NCBI GenBank assembly: GCA_020832135.1
Contig: JAFIFG010000128.1
Span: 1-64,000, forward strand
Origin: Clostridiaceae bacterium
GTDB lineage: Bacteria; Bacillota; Clostridia; Peptostreptococcales; Natronincolaceae
Length of the DNA: 64,000 nt
Direction of reading: 5' to 3'
The position numbers and the translations under genes are program-made. The notes beneath the pieces are model-generated. The model saw only the letters and a program-made list of their open reading frames with translations. It had not been told where the DNA came from and did not search any database. Positions 1 to 9,614 of the stretch are shown one piece after another (position 1 is the stretch's first letter; each line of letters opens with the position of its first letter).

Positions 1-1
1 A

Positions 2-133
2 GAAGGTAAAAAAGAAGGTGAAAAGCCGAATGCCTCGTTGAACGGACCTAAAATTGTTGCTGGAATGACCTATGGAAAAGGCCAATTAAATGATCATGTT
101 ATAAATAATGAAAGCAAATGGGAAAAAGGATAG
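2..133 (+). CDS. C-terminal end of an unidentified protein (partial)
   Basis: An open frame enters from the left edge and runs 43 codons to a TAG at 131-133. The visible tail is hydrophilic and Lys/Glu/Asn-rich, ending in Lys-Trp-Glu-Lys-Gly, and contains no domain that I recognise. It is supported as the end of a real gene mainly by the rho-independent terminator that begins six bases after the stop codon. The function cannot be judged from this fragment. Confidence 0.55.
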   Translation, partial: EGKKEGEKPNASLNGPKIVAGMTYGKGQLNDHVINNESKWEKG

Positions 134-138
134 AAATC

Positions 139-166
139 ACACCGTCTTAGGACGGTGTTTTTATTT
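139..166 (+). terminator. Rho-independent terminator of the left-edge gene
   Basis: An 8-bp GC-containing stem (139-146 with 151-158) with a TTAG loop is followed by a T-rich tract. It lies directly after the stop codon of the partial gene. The roughly 175 bases from here to the ClC gene are AT-rich and I see nothing else in them. Confidence 0.85.
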
Positions 167-342
167 GACAAAGCTTATCAAAAATGGCATCATACTTATT
201 TGAGTATATTTATCTTTAAATAATTCATATTATCAAATGAATAACATGGTAATCGATATTTAACAGATACTAATAAATAAGCATAGGATAATAGATAATA
301 GGATATATACTCATAATATGAATAAATAAGGAGCTATAAACC

Positions 343-1623
343 ATGATAAGAATATTTCAATATGTGGGAGAATATATGACAAAATGGTTGATTGTTGCCA
401 CTTTAGTAGGTATTGGTGGTGGACTTTCTGCTGTGGCATTAAGCTATGCTATTAATTTTGTAACAGAGATAAGCTACTATGTGCCATTATGGATCGCTCC
501 AGTTATAGGGGGTATCTTAGTATCAATTTTATATTTAAAGGATCCTAGGGCTGCGGGGTTTGGGACTGATAAATATATTTATTCAGTAAATAAAAAGAAT
601 AAGCCTTTACCCTTTAGAATGTTGTTTAGCAAAATAATAGCCACAGCTATTACTATAGGCTTTCAAGGGAGTGGTGGTGTAGAAGGGCCTATGCTGGTGA
701 TAGGAGGGAGTATTGCCAATGGTATCAGGAAGATAAAGAGATTTAAAGCCTACTTCCATGAGGAAGATCGTAGGATTTTGGCTATTTGTGGTGCCGCTGG
801 TGCTATTGGTGCTATTTTCCGCTCTCCCTTAGGTGGAGGAATTTTTGTTGTGGAGATTTTATATAGATCTTCTTTGCATTATTCTGATCTTTTTCCTGCT
901 ATGCTTTCCTCAACTATGGGGTTTGTTATCTACAGTATGATAGCTCATGCAACACCTTTATTTTCAATTCCTAATTATCTTCCTAATGCAATGAATGTAC
1001 CGGTTTTCATATTGGCAGGGATTTTGGCTGGAATTGTATCTATGCTATTTATGACAGCCTTTAAATACGTCCAAAATATATTCGAAGATATACCTCTAAA
1101 AAAAATCCATCCTATTATTGGTGGCATGGTAACAGGACTTATCTTAATAGCTTTACCTGACGTGGCGGGAACAGGTACAGGAGTTATCCAAGAGATGATT
1201 GATGGAGTATTTCCAATAGAGCTATTGATCTTATTGTTGGCAGGTAAAATTATTGCAACTTCCTTTACTGTAGGATCTGGAGGAAGTGCCGGTTTAGTAA
1301 TACCAGCACTATTTATTGGAGCTGCTAGCGGAAATGTAATAGCGGCTTTATTAGGAAATGGTGATGCGGGGTTATCTGCTTCTCTTGTGATTACTGGTAT
1401 GGCGGCAAGTCTTGCAAGTATTGCTAATGTTCCTATTGCAGCAGCCATCATGTTGGTGGAGATGGTGGGGCTAAAATTGGGAGTTCCAGCTACACTAGGT
1501 AGTATTATAGGTTATGCTATAGGTCATAGCAAGGTTATATATGGTGTTACTTCCCCTGACCACTGGCAAGCGGAGGAAATGAAGGAATGGAGAAAAAATG
1601 ATCTCAACAAAAAAGATCATTAA
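343..1623 (+). CDS. ClC-family chloride channel / Cl-/H+ antiporter
   Basis: This 426-residue polytopic membrane protein belongs to the ClC family, which moves chloride or fluoride through a dimeric channel or by H+-coupled exchange. The family motifs are visible in order. The GSGGVEGP segment (residues 109-116) carries Glu114 at the gating-glutamate position, GAAGAIGAIF (150-159) follows, and a GSGGSAG...P segment lies near residue 311. There is no C-terminal CBS pair, so this is the short bacterial form. The start is set by an AAGGAG at 328-333. It appears monocistronic, with an inverted repeat downstream. The transported ion (Cl- or F-) cannot be decided from what I see. Confidence 0.9.
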   Translation: MIRIFQYVGEYMTKWLIVATLVGIGGGLSAVALSYAINFVTEISYYVPLWIAPVIGGILVSILYLKDPRAAGFGTDKYIYSVNKKNKPLPFRMLFSKIIATAITIGFQGSGGVEGPMLVIGGSIANGIRKIKRFKAYFHEEDRRILAICGAAGAIGAIFRSPLGGGIFVVEILYRSSLHYSDLFPAMLSSTMGFVIYSMIAHATPLFSIPNYLPNAMNVPVFILAGILAGIVSMLFMTAFKYVQNIFEDIPLKKIHPIIGGMVTGLILIALPDVAGTGTGVIQEMIDGVFPIELLILLLAGKIIATSFTVGSGGSAGLVIPALFIGAASGNVIAALLGNGDAGLSASLVITGMAASLASIANVPIAAAIMLVEMVGLKLGVPATLGSIIGYAIGHSKVIYGVTSPDHWQAEEMKEWRKNDLNKKDH

Positions 1624-1644
1624 AATATGATATAATATATTAAG

Positions 1645-1691
1645 ATTAAGGCTAAGGTTAAGTGAGATTAAAACTTAATCTTGGCCTTAAT
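1645..1691 (+). terminator. Inverted repeat after the ClC gene, possible terminator
   Basis: An 18-base arm at 1645-1662 pairs with 1674-1691 with few mismatches around an 11-base loop. There is no clear T-tract, so termination is plausible but not certain. No other feature lies between the ClC stop codon and tex. Confidence 0.4.
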
Positions 1692-1746
1692 GTTTCATAT
1701 AATGGTAATAATAGAGATACATATATATAAATAATGGAGGCTGCTT

Positions 1747-3900
1747 ATGGATATTATTAAACAACTGATAGAAGAATTTCAATTGAAAAAGTTTCAAGTG
1801 GAGAACACTATCGCTTTAATTGACGAGGGGAATACTATCCCCTTTATTGCTCGTTACCGTAAAGAACGAACAGGAGAATTAAGTGATGATGTTCTAAGGG
1901 ATCTAGGGGAGAGAATAAGTTATTTAAGAAACTTAGCTACAAAGAAAGAGGAAGTCATAAGACTTATTGAAGGGCAAGGAAAACTGACGGAGGAAATTCA
2001 AACAAAGATTGATCATACCAAGACAATGCAGGAAATAGAGGATATTTATCGACCCTTTAGACCCAAAAGGAGAACAAGAGCTACTATTGCTAAAGAAAAG
2101 GGGTTAGAGCCATTGGCTACAACTCTTTATGCTCAAGATCTTTATGAGGGAAATATAGAGGAGATAGCTAAGGAATATATCAATCCCGAGAAAGAGGTTA
2201 ACACTGTAGAAGATGCTCTACAGGGAGGTAAGGACATCATTGCAGAAATCATTTCTGATGATGCTGATTACAGAAAGGCCATCAGAGATATAACCTTTAA
2301 AGAAGGTATCATTCTTTCAAAGGCTACAGATGAGGAAAAATCCTCTGTCTATGAAATGTACTATGATTACAAAGAAAAGGTAAAAACGGCAGCAGAACAT
2401 AGAATCCTAGCCATGAACCGTGGTGAAAAGGAAGAGTTTTTGAAGGTTAAAATAGATATTGATGAAGATAAAATATTTCATTACTTAAAGAAGAGAGCAT
2501 TAAAGGCGAAGGTAAGTATAACCACAAACTATGTAGAAGATGCTTTAGAGGATGCCTATAAACGACTTATCCAGCCCTCCATTGAAAGAGAAATTAGAAA
2601 TAATTTAACAGAAAAAGCAGAGGAAAAGGCTATTAAAGTATTTGGAGAAAATTTAAAAAGATTATTGCTACAGCCTCCAGTGAAGGATAAAGTAGTCATG
2701 GGTTTTGACCCTGCCTATAGAACAGGATGTAAAATAGCTGTAGTAGATGGCACTGGAAAGTTATTGGATACAACCACAGTCTATCCTACGGCTCCTCAAA
2801 ACAATGTAGAAGGTACTAAGGAAAAATTAAAAGAGATGATTGAAAAGTACCATATCGATATTATAGCTATAGGCAACGGTACTGCCTCTAGGGAATCAGA
2901 GATTTTTGTAGCAGAAATGTTAAAGAAGGTAGAGAGAAAAGTATATTATATGATTGTAAATGAAGCTGGTGCTTCTGTTTATTCTGCTTCAGATCTAGCT
3001 TCAAAGGAATACCCTGACATCAATGTTTCCATTAGGGGTGCTATATCTATAGCCAGAAGACTACAGGATCCATTAGCGGAGTTGGTGAAAATTGATCCTA
3101 AGCATGTAGGTGTGGGGCAATACCAACACGATGTTAATCAAAAACGTTTGGATGAAACCCTAAAAGGCGTAGTAGAGGATTGTGTTAATAGTGTAGGTGT
3201 AGATTTAAACACAGCTTCAGCATCCTTATTACAGTATGTTGCAGGAATTAGCAAGACTGTTGGAGAAAATATTGTAAAGTATAGAGAAGAGAATGGAAAA
3301 TTTATCAGTAGAAAACAGTTAAATAAGGTCAAACGCTTAGGTCCCGCAGCTTTTCAACAGGCGGCAGGTTTTTTAAGGATTTCCGATGGGAAAAACCCTT
3401 TAGATAACACAGGAGTGCATCCAGAGTCCTATGATGCCACAGAAAAGCTACTGACAACATTAGATTATTCTTTTCGACAATTGAATAAAGAGCAGTTAAA
3501 GGATATAGATGAAAAGATGAAAATGTTAGATGAACACGAGGTGGCAAATCAATTACATTTAGGTATCCCTACCCTAAGAGATATTGTAAAAGAACTAAAG
3601 AAACCAGGTAGAGACCCTAGAGAGGAATTGCCAAAGCCTATTTTAAGGACAGATGTATTAAAGTTAGAGGATTTAAAGGTGGACATGACACTTGCGGGTA
3701 CTGTTAGAAATGTGATCGATTTTGGAGCTTTTGTGGATATCGGGTTGAAAAATGATGGGCTAGTTCATATTTCAGAGTTAAGTGATAGATTTGTAAAAAA
3801 TCCTATGGATGTAGTAGCGGTGGGAGATATTGTTAAGGTTAGAATTATTGGTGTAGACATGAAAAAAGGAAAAGTTGCCCTTAGCATGAAGGGAATGTAG
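1747..3900 (+). CDS. tex: Tex-family S1 RNA-binding transcription accessory protein
   Basis: This 717-residue protein matches Tex in length and layout. It has an N-terminal helical region, a YqgF/RNase H-like domain starting near residue 316 (VMGFDPAYRTG), helix-hairpin-helix segments around 490-560, and a C-terminal S1 domain from about 645 to the end (GTVRNVIDFGAFVDIG). Tex proteins bind nucleic acid and act in transcription and tolerance of stress; the exact role is unsettled in most species. The start is set by GGAGG at 1736-1740. The following MFS gene begins 26 bases after the stop codon, so co-transcription is possible. Confidence 0.95.
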   Translation: MDIIKQLIEEFQLKKFQVENTIALIDEGNTIPFIARYRKERTGELSDDVLRDLGERISYLRNLATKKEEVIRLIEGQGKLTEEIQTKIDHTKTMQEIEDIYRPFRPKRRTRATIAKEKGLEPLATTLYAQDLYEGNIEEIAKEYINPEKEVNTVEDALQGGKDIIAEIISDDADYRKAIRDITFKEGIILSKATDEEKSSVYEMYYDYKEKVKTAAEHRILAMNRGEKEEFLKVKIDIDEDKIFHYLKKRALKAKVSITTNYVEDALEDAYKRLIQPSIEREIRNNLTEKAEEKAIKVFGENLKRLLLQPPVKDKVVMGFDPAYRTGCKIAVVDGTGKLLDTTTVYPTAPQNNVEGTKEKLKEMIEKYHIDIIAIGNGTASRESEIFVAEMLKKVERKVYYMIVNEAGASVYSASDLASKEYPDINVSIRGAISIARRLQDPLAELVKIDPKHVGVGQYQHDVNQKRLDETLKGVVEDCVNSVGVDLNTASASLLQYVAGISKTVGENIVKYREENGKFISRKQLNKVKRLGPAAFQQAAGFLRISDGKNPLDNTGVHPESYDATEKLLTTLDYSFRQLNKEQLKDIDEKMKMLDEHEVANQLHLGIPTLRDIVKELKKPGRDPREELPKPILRTDVLKLEDLKVDMTLAGTVRNVIDFGAFVDIGLKNDGLVHISELSDRFVKNPMDVVAVGDIVKVRIIGVDMKKGKVALSMKGM

Positions 3901-3926
3901 GAAGACATTGCATGGGAGGGGATAAA

Positions 3927-5225
3927 ATGACGGAAGAATCAAAGAAAAGAAAACTCTTAACCTATAGGTGGATGGTATGGGGTACCTTAGCTTTGGCATA
4001 TATTATCGTTTTTTTTCATAGAATGGCTTTAGGTGTAGTAAGACAAGAATTAGTGGATGCCTTTGACATCACAGGAACTACCTTTGCTAACTTAGGTGCT
4101 ACTTATTTCTATGCCTATATGGTCATGCAAATTCCTTCAGGAATTTTGGCTGATTCATTGGGGGCTAGAAAAACGGTTACCATAGGAACTTTAATGGCGG
4201 CTGTGGGTTCTATTTTATTTGGTTATGCCCCAAATATAGCTATGGCTTTTTCGGGTAGACTCTTGGTGGGTATCGGTGTATCAGTGGTGTTTGTAGCTAT
4301 ATTAAAGGTACAATCCCAATGGTTCTTTGAACGAGAGTTTGCCACTATGTCGGGAATTACCTCCTTTGTAGGAAATTTAGGGGGAATTATAGCTCAGACC
4401 CCGTTAGCATTAATGGTGGTGTATTTCACATGGAGAACCACCTTTGTAGCCATTGGCTTCATTAGTTTAATTATTGCAGTCCTATGTTATGTTATTGTTA
4501 GGAATTCACCCGGTGAAATGGATCTTCCAACGATAGAAATGTTAGAAGGGAAAACGTCAGAAAAAAAACCTGCACAAGCACTACCTATAGGAGAAAGTCT
4601 TCGTAAGGCATTGTTGAATTGGAGAACATGGCCTCCTATGTTAGCCTTTGCTGGACTATTTGGATCCTTTGTGTCCTTAACAGGAACATGGGGGCCTAGT
4701 TATTTAGTCCAAGTATACGGTTTTTCTCCACAGGTTGCACCTAATTATATGACGGCAGGGATTTTAGGGTTGGCTATAGGCGGGATAGTCATAGGGCGAA
4801 TTTCTGATGCAGTGGGAAAACGTAAAACACCTATGGTGGCATTTACTGTTATATATATATTCACATGGGCTGTTTTAGTGTTTGCTGGTGGAGGAAAACC
4901 ACCTGTAGCAGTTCTGTATCCTTTATTTTTTGTGATGGGCTTTACTTGTTCTGCTTTTGTTCTGGGTTGGGCATGTGGCAAAGAAATCAATCATCCAAGT
5001 ATTGCCGGGATCTCTACATCTATTGTAAATATGGGTGGGTTTTTAGGAGCTGCTATCCTACCTCCATTATTAGGTAGAGTATTTGATAACTATGAAGCCG
5101 TGTTGGATCCAACAGAATTATTTCAAAAAGCTTTTATGTATTGTTTTATTGCAGCAATAATAAGCTTGGTGTTTATGTTACTTGTAAAGGAAACCAATTG
5201 TAAAAATATATATGTAGAAAAATAA
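3927..5225 (+). CDS. MFS transporter, sugar-phosphate/organic-anion permease-like
   Basis: A 432-residue major facilitator with about 12 membrane segments and the loop 2-3 signature region GxLADSLGARK (GILADSLGARK). The N-terminal half resembles the anion:cation symporter / hexuronate-glycerol-phosphate branch (an FFHRMALGVV-like first segment, and a Ser/Thr- and Gln-rich third segment). The substrate is not predictable. I place the start at 3927 because the GGGAGGGG at 3914-3921 sits correctly for it. The in-frame ATG at 3912 would lie upstream of that ribosome site. The gene follows tex closely. Confidence 0.85.
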   Translation: MTEESKKRKLLTYRWMVWGTLALAYIIVFFHRMALGVVRQELVDAFDITGTTFANLGATYFYAYMVMQIPSGILADSLGARKTVTIGTLMAAVGSILFGYAPNIAMAFSGRLLVGIGVSVVFVAILKVQSQWFFEREFATMSGITSFVGNLGGIIAQTPLALMVVYFTWRTTFVAIGFISLIIAVLCYVIVRNSPGEMDLPTIEMLEGKTSEKKPAQALPIGESLRKALLNWRTWPPMLAFAGLFGSFVSLTGTWGPSYLVQVYGFSPQVAPNYMTAGILGLAIGGIVIGRISDAVGKRKTPMVAFTVIYIFTWAVLVFAGGGKPPVAVLYPLFFVMGFTCSAFVLGWACGKEINHPSIAGISTSIVNMGGFLGAAILPPLLGRVFDNYEAVLDPTELFQKAFMYCFIAAIISLVFMLLVKETNCKNIYVEK

Positions 5226-5298
5226 AAAAAAATGGGAACTTTTTTCATATTTCTGTGTCTAATATATAGAGGGAATTTGGGGGGAAAGAGGTTATAAG

Positions 5299-5793
5299 AT
5301 GTATGCTATGCCTTTTGAGGTTTTAATTTTAAACACAATGCCGGAGGCAATGGTTACTATTTATTTGGGATTAATTTTAATTGGTATAAGGCCACAGAAA
5401 AGACGAGTGTTTTTAGCGGGAATACTTCAAGGAATAAGTTATTATTTTATAAGTAGAAACTTTGGATTTGGCATGCATATTCTTTTGCAGTATCTCTCCT
5501 TTGTTTTATTAACTTATGTAATAATAAATATTAGGTTTTCAGCTGCACTTATTTCAAATTTAATAGCCGTAACGATTGGAAAGTTGGTGGAAGGATCTAT
5601 AGGATTGGTCTTACCCTTCATCACTGGTCTAACCCCTGCAGAGATCATGTCCAGGGATTGGATTAGAGTGATGTGTTTTATGCCTTATTTAGGAGTTCTG
5701 GTTGTTATAGCTCTATTGTGTTGGAGATATAATTTTACCTTGGAGCATGAAATTAAAGGCTTGAAGAAAATAAATGGCAAAATAAGCAGATAA
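5299..5793 (+). CDS. Orphan integral membrane protein, unknown function
   Basis: A 164-residue protein with four to five hydrophobic segments and a short Lys-rich cytoplasmic tail (ending near KGLKKINGKISR). It looks like the membrane-sensor half of a GHKL-type histidine kinase with no kinase domain attached, but that resemblance is only general. A GAAAGAGG at 5284-5291 precedes the ATG. It stands between an MFS gene and the FMN riboswitch, and no neighbour suggests a function. I do not recognise the family. Confidence 0.7.
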   Translation: MYAMPFEVLILNTMPEAMVTIYLGLILIGIRPQKRRVFLAGILQGISYYFISRNFGFGMHILLQYLSFVLLTYVIINIRFSAALISNLIAVTIGKLVEGSIGLVLPFITGLTPAEIMSRDWIRVMCFMPYLGVLVVIALLCWRYNFTLEHEIKGLKKINGKISR

Positions 5794-5800
5794 AAAACCA

Positions 5801-5829
5801 TTGCAATAGAAAAGAAAAAACGGTATAAT
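5801..5829 (+). promoter_or_regulatory. SigA-type promoter of the ribU riboswitch transcript
   Basis: TTGCAA (5801-5806) is separated by 17 bases from a perfect TATAAT (5824-5829), placing the transcript start near 5836, about 20 bases before the FMN aptamer. Confidence 0.85.
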
Positions 5830-5854
5830 ATAGTTAAATTAAATACAAGTTGTT

Positions 5855-5972
5855 ATTCTTCAGGGCAGGGTGAAATTCCCGACCGGCGGTTAGAGTCCGC
5901 GAGTCGATATGTTTATCGATTGATCTGGTGTAATTCCAGTACCGACAGTAAAGTCTGGATGGGAGAAGATAT
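5855..5972 (+). ncRNA. FMN riboswitch (RFN element)
   Basis: The conserved RFN blocks are all present in order: CAGGGCAGGGTGAAATTCCC at the 5' side, the CCGGCGGT block, CCGCGAG, the CTGGTG...CCAG arm, the ACCGACAGTAAAGTCTGGATG block and the closing GGGAGAAGA. FMN binding represses the downstream gene in known members. Here the aptamer is followed by a terminator (6007-6038) and then ribU, so high FMN should stop transcription before the riboflavin importer. Confidence 0.97.
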
Positions 5973-6006
5973 AAAGTTTACTATGTTTTTTTGCATAGTA
6001 CATACT

Positions 6007-6038
6007 ACACCTGGAGAGTCTATCTTTAGGTGTTTTTT
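6007..6038 (+). terminator. Terminator of the FMN riboswitch expression platform
   Basis: An 11-bp stem (6007-6017 with 6023-6033, two G-U pairs) with a 5-base loop is followed by TTTTT. The right-hand part of the same stem can alternatively pair with 6048-6059, giving a larger hairpin that leads up to the ribU ribosome site. Confidence 0.75.
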
Positions 6039-6120
6039 ATTGTTTTATAGACTCTCTCCCGAGGAGGATTTAGTAGCCGAAGGATACTATAATTTTCACA
6101 ACTATAAGGGAGGTATTTTT

Positions 6121-6738
6121 ATGTTAAATGTAGGAAAATCTATGAGTTATAGAAAAACAAAGGTTTTTTCAACCAGTAATTTGGTGAAGATGTCCATTTT
6201 AGGTGTGCTTTCTTTTGTATTGATGTTGGTTAGTTTTGCTGTACCGGTATTTCCAGGTTTTTTAAAAATTGATTTAAGTGATGTACCAGCATTAATTGGA
6301 GGATTTGCCCTAGGACCTGTAGCAGGAATGTTAATTCAATTACTGAAAAATTTTCTGCACTTTATTACTAAAACATCAACTGGTGGAGTAGGAGAAGTAT
6401 CTAATTTCATTGTAGGAACAGCTTATGTGGTACCAGCGGCTATGATTTATCATCTAAAGAAGGATAGAACTCATGCTATTATAGGTGTATTAGTGGGAAC
6501 CGTTGTCATGGCAGCTGTAGGGGCATTATCTAATACTTATTTAATCATTCCTTTTTACTCAAATTTCATGCCAATAGATGCAATTGTACAAATGGGGACT
6601 GTTGTAAATAGTAGGATTGTAGATGTACCAACACTAGTGCTTTATGGAGTAACCCCTTTTAATATTTTCAAGGGTCTTGTTATAGCTGTTGTAACACTAT
6701 TTCTTTATAAAAAAATATCACCTATACTAAAAAAATAA
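6121..6738 (+). CDS. ribU: Riboflavin ECF transporter substrate-binding S component RibU
   Basis: A 205-residue membrane protein with five to six segments and the RibU signature region (DLSDVPALIGGFALGP, then LKNFLHF). RibU binds riboflavin at the membrane and works with the shared ECF energising module EcfAA'T, which is not in this window. The assignment is strengthened by the FMN riboswitch just upstream. The frame is open back through the riboswitch, but the real start is the ATG at 6121, which has AAGGGAGG at 6106-6113. A strong terminator follows. Confidence 0.95.
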   Translation: MLNVGKSMSYRKTKVFSTSNLVKMSILGVLSFVLMLVSFAVPVFPGFLKIDLSDVPALIGGFALGPVAGMLIQLLKNFLHFITKTSTGGVGEVSNFIVGTAYVVPAAMIYHLKKDRTHAIIGVLVGTVVMAAVGALSNTYLIIPFYSNFMPIDAIVQMGTVVNSRIVDVPTLVLYGVTPFNIFKGLVIAVVTLFLYKKISPILKK

Positions 6739-6750
6739 TTAATATAGTAT

Positions 6751-6790
6751 AAACACTGATAAATCCGAGGATTTATCAGTGTTTATTTAT
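6751..6790 (+). terminator. Terminator of ribU
   Basis: A perfect 14-bp stem (6751-6764 with 6771-6784) is followed by a T-rich stretch. Confidence 0.85.
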
Positions 6791-6929
6791 TTATGAGGAA
6801 AAAATAAAAAATTTCTGAAGGAATTTTCTGAATTTTGTATAATATATATAGTAACGATGTAGACTAATCTTTGAAACAATTACCAAATAATACTTTTTAA
6901 ACCATTATCATTAAAAGGGAGGAATTACC

Positions 6930-7175
6930 ATGAACAATTTGCATTATTGTATGGATTGTAGAAGGATTGCCAGTTTTAATGAAGGGTGTACCTATTGTGA
7001 ATCGGAAAATATTAAGGGTCTTACTAAAAAAGCCCCTGTAAATGTAATAGGAACGAAGGTAAAGGGTAATGTATTTAATAGCAATGGCGAAACCGTAAAC
7101 TTAATTTGTGTAGGGCCAGACAAGGAAAAAACCATTAGAGAATATGAGGCTGATCAACTGCAAAAAATTTTATAA
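6930..7175 (+). CDS. Small zinc-ribbon protein, unknown function
   Basis: An 81-residue protein with two CxxC pairs (Cys8/Cys11 and Cys20/Cys23) that should bind one zinc. The rest is a short basic-to-acidic region without recognised motifs. A GGGAGG at 6918-6923 precedes the ATG and a strong terminator follows, which supports a real single-gene transcript. Proteins of this type are common but unnamed in Clostridia. Confidence 0.75.
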   Translation: MNNLHYCMDCRRIASFNEGCTYCESENIKGLTKKAPVNVIGTKVKGNVFNSNGETVNLICVGPDKEKTIREYEADQLQKIL

Positions 7176-7178
7176 AGA

Positions 7179-7237
7179 AAAGCTCCTTGCTGACTTAGAA
7201 TCATTTAATGATTTTAGCCAGAGAGGAGCTTTTTTTA
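7179..7237. terminator. Bidirectional terminator between convergent genes
   Basis: AGCTCCT (7181-7187) pairs with AGGAGCT (7224-7230), with a second inner stem around the AATCATT/AATGATT repeat. The T-run at 7231-7237 serves the plus-strand zinc-ribbon gene. The chemoreceptor gene ends in the same hairpin from the other side. Confidence 0.85.
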
Positions 7238-9238
7238 GATTTTAAATACACTTATATTATTTTGCAAATCTTTAGCTACTTCTTTGAGTTTTTCAGCCAT
7301 CGCTGCAATTTCTTCTACAGTAGCAGTTTGTTCTTCAACAGAAGCCGATACTTCTTCTGTTGATGCAGAGGATTCTTGGGTAACAGCTGCAATGGTTTCT
7401 ATAGATGAAGATACATCATCACTATATTGTTGTACTTCATGAACATCATTTAATACATTTTCAATTTGTTTTAAGATGCCATTCAGTGATTCTGTTGTAT
7501 GATCAAAAGCCTTCACTACTTCCAGTGCTGTTTCATCAGCTTTTGTTACAGCAGACTTGGCACTAAGCATATTTTCATTGGCATTGTTAACTTCTTTTTG
7601 TATATTTGTTGTAATATTTTCAATGTCATGGGTAGAAGATGCTGTTTCTTCAGCTAACTTCCTAACTTCATCAGCAACAACGGCAAATCCTCGGCCCGCA
7701 TCGCCGGCTCTAGCTGCTTCAATAGCAGCATTTAAAGCTAAGAGGTTTGTTTGCTCTGCTATAGAACGAATAGTACTTACAATTTCACCTATAGATGCAG
7801 ATTGTTCTGAGAGTTTCTCAATACTTTCTGCAGTTCTTGTTGTTGTATCGTTATTTACTTCAAAACTTTTCTTAAGCTCTTGCATTTTCATTAAGGATTG
7901 TTTATTTATTTCATTGGTTTTTTCCGCATATCCATTCATAGATTGAGAGTTATTTATAAGTATCTGTATTTTTTCTTTAAGGTTTATTAGTTTTTCTGTA
8001 CCATTAGTAGCTTCAAGAGCTTGATTTTCTGCTCCGCTGGCTAATTCTTCTATTACTTTTGCTACCTCGTTCAAGGAAGTGGAGGTTTCACCTGTATTAA
8101 CTGTTAATACCTCAGCACTTGTCAAAAGGTTCTTCGATTGCAGCTTAGTTTGTTCTATAATACTTTTTATATGCTTGACTGTTTGGTTAAAGTGTCTTCC
8201 TAGATTTCCAATCTCATCTTGGGAATTAATATTAAAAATAACATTTAAATCTCCATTTCCTACACGTTCTACTTGTGTTACTAGCTGTGTTATAGGATTT
8301 AGAATTTGTTTTTTAATAAGAAGAATAATAATGATGGCACATAGAATCAACACAATACCCGTAATAAGTAATATGTTATTTCGTAACATGTCTACATGGG
8401 ATGCAAATTCATAGGTTGGAATAGCCGCTACAATAATAAATTCTCCAAGATTTCTATAATTTGCATATATTTCTTCATCACCGTCCCAATAAGTAATAGT
8501 TCCTTCTTTTGCAGTTAAAATGGCCTCATCTTCAGTTAATTCTCTAACATTACTACCAATTTGACTTGTTCTTGGGTGGGCCATAATATCTCCAGAGGTA
8601 TTTAAGACATAAGCATAACCTTCTTGTCCAACTTGCACTCTTTCAATTGTACTTTGAATATCCATAATACTCATAAGTCCCTGAATGGCATCGGGTGTAA
8701 CTCCTATTTGAATGATTCCCTTTTCATCTAACCTGGGGACACCTATGTATTGGAATAACTCACCAGTTGTTCCTCGGATTTCAGGCTCCTGTGCTAATAC
8801 AAAAGTACTGTCATTAAGAATTTGCAAAAAAGGAATTGTCTGTTGGCTTGTTGCGAAGTCAAAGCCATAAAAATCTACAATATTTCCATATCTCAATACA
8901 CCATCACCATCAATAATATGTATTTCATCTACTGACAATGCTTTAGCTAATTCAGTGATATTTTCTGTTGATAGCATTGCAGCATCTTTCTCTATGATTT
9001 GTGCCACAGCATGTGCTAAGGAAATATTCTTTTCGTCTATTTCTCTTTTTGTTACCTCCATTGTCTGTATACTTGAATCAATCATGTTGCTAACAGTATC
9101 GATTTCACTGTCCATTTGGATTTCCACCATAGTTAATACGATATTTCTGCTATAAAAATAACTATATCCTCCTAAAACTGCTGTTGCTAAAAATACAATA
9201 ATTAATACTGGTGTCAATATTTTTGTGGATAACTTCAT
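7235..9238 (-). CDS. Methyl-accepting chemotaxis protein with extracellular Cache sensor
   Basis: A 667-residue chemoreceptor. From the N-terminus it has a membrane segment at about 10-30, an extracellular dCache-like sensor to about 285, a second membrane segment at about 289-312, a HAMP linker, and a long methyl-accepting coiled coil. The coiled coil contains the near-invariant hairpin tip ([18 protein letters not shown]). It should signal through CheA/CheW to the flagellar motor. The ligand is unknown. I start it at 9238 because AAGGAGG (9245-9251 on the opposite strand) precedes that ATG; an in-frame codon 23 residues upstream has no ribosome site. No chemotaxis gene lies nearby. Confidence 0.95.
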   Translation of the reverse strand: MKLSTKILTPVLIIVFLATAVLGGYSYFYSRNIVLTMVEIQMDSEIDTVSNMIDSSIQTMEVTKREIDEKNISLAHAVAQIIEKDAAMLSTENITELAKALSVDEIHIIDGDGVLRYGNIVDFYGFDFATSQQTIPFLQILNDSTFVLAQEPEIRGTTGELFQYIGVPRLDEKGIIQIGVTPDAIQGLMSIMDIQSTIERVQVGQEGYAYVLNTSGDIMAHPRTSQIGSNVRELTEDEAILTAKEGTITYWDGDEEIYANYRNLGEFIIVAAIPTYEFASHVDMLRNNILLITGIVLILCAIIIILLIKKQILNPITQLVTQVERVGNGDLNVIFNINSQDEIGNLGRHFNQTVKHIKSIIEQTKLQSKNLLTSAEVLTVNTGETSTSLNEVAKVIEELASGAENQALEATNGTEKLINLKEKIQILINNSQSMNGYAEKTNEINKQSLMKMQELKKSFEVNNDTTTRTAESIEKLSEQSASIGEIVSTIRSIAEQTNLLALNAAIEAARAGDAGRGFAVVADEVRKLAEETASSTHDIENITTNIQKEVNNANENMLSAKSAVTKADETALEVVKAFDHTTESLNGILKQIENVLNDVHEVQQYSDDVSSSIETIAAVTQESSASTEEVSASVEEQTATVEEIAAMAEKLKEVAKDLQNNISVFKI

Positions 9239-9550
9239 TTTTTTCCTCCTTGTAAAATTAATTTTATCATCATAGTATAAGAACTTCCTTAGTTGTATCG
9301 GATACATTTAAACCGTTGTGAAGCAGTTAATTTACTTTTAGTAGTACTCTATGATACAGCTAAAGAAATTTTATAAACTTTTAATATATATTTTAGTTTT
9401 TATATAATATTTTTTTGAAAATATGGTTTTGTTAAATTGAATTGTTAATTTAAAGTTAATTAAACTATATTAGAAGGGGATATTAGTGAGTCTAATGGAA
9501 ATAATCATGTAAGGGATTTAAGTAGAAATTATTTTGCAATACCACTCAAT
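9239..9550. other. AT-rich intergenic stretch upstream of the chemoreceptor
   Basis: This holds the chemoreceptor's ribosome site (about 9245-9251) and presumably its promoter. I found no convincing SigA or SigD promoter, no ORF and no repeat worth reporting. Confidence 0.5.
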
Positions 9551-9587
9551 AAAAAAACTCCCATCTAATTGAGAGCTTTTTTATTTT
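9551..9587. terminator. Terminator of the acidic secreted protein gene, A/T-flanked on both sides
   Basis: A short stem (ACTCCC... with GAGAG...) around ATCTAATT is flanked by A7 on the left and T6 on the right, so it can act in either direction. It lies just beyond the stop codon of the minus-strand gene at 9615. Confidence 0.6.
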
Positions 9588-9614
9588 TGTTTAGAGAGGA
9601 ATTTCTATTTTAAA

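Noticed and set aside
975-1451. Open frame of 158 codons on the minus strand inside the ClC gene
   Set aside because: It is antisense to a well-conserved protein, has no ribosome site and shows biased composition caused by the opposite strand. The same holds for antisense frames in groEL (38764-39255) and the purine permease (46423-46884).
5920-6120. In-frame extension of ribU upstream through the FMN riboswitch
   Set aside because: The extension translates the aptamer and terminator. The ATG at 6121 has a strong ribosome site.
9295-9310. SigD (flagellar) promoter for the chemoreceptor
   Set aside because: A -10 like GCCGATAT can be partly matched, but no TTTA-type -35 lies at the needed 14-16 base distance.
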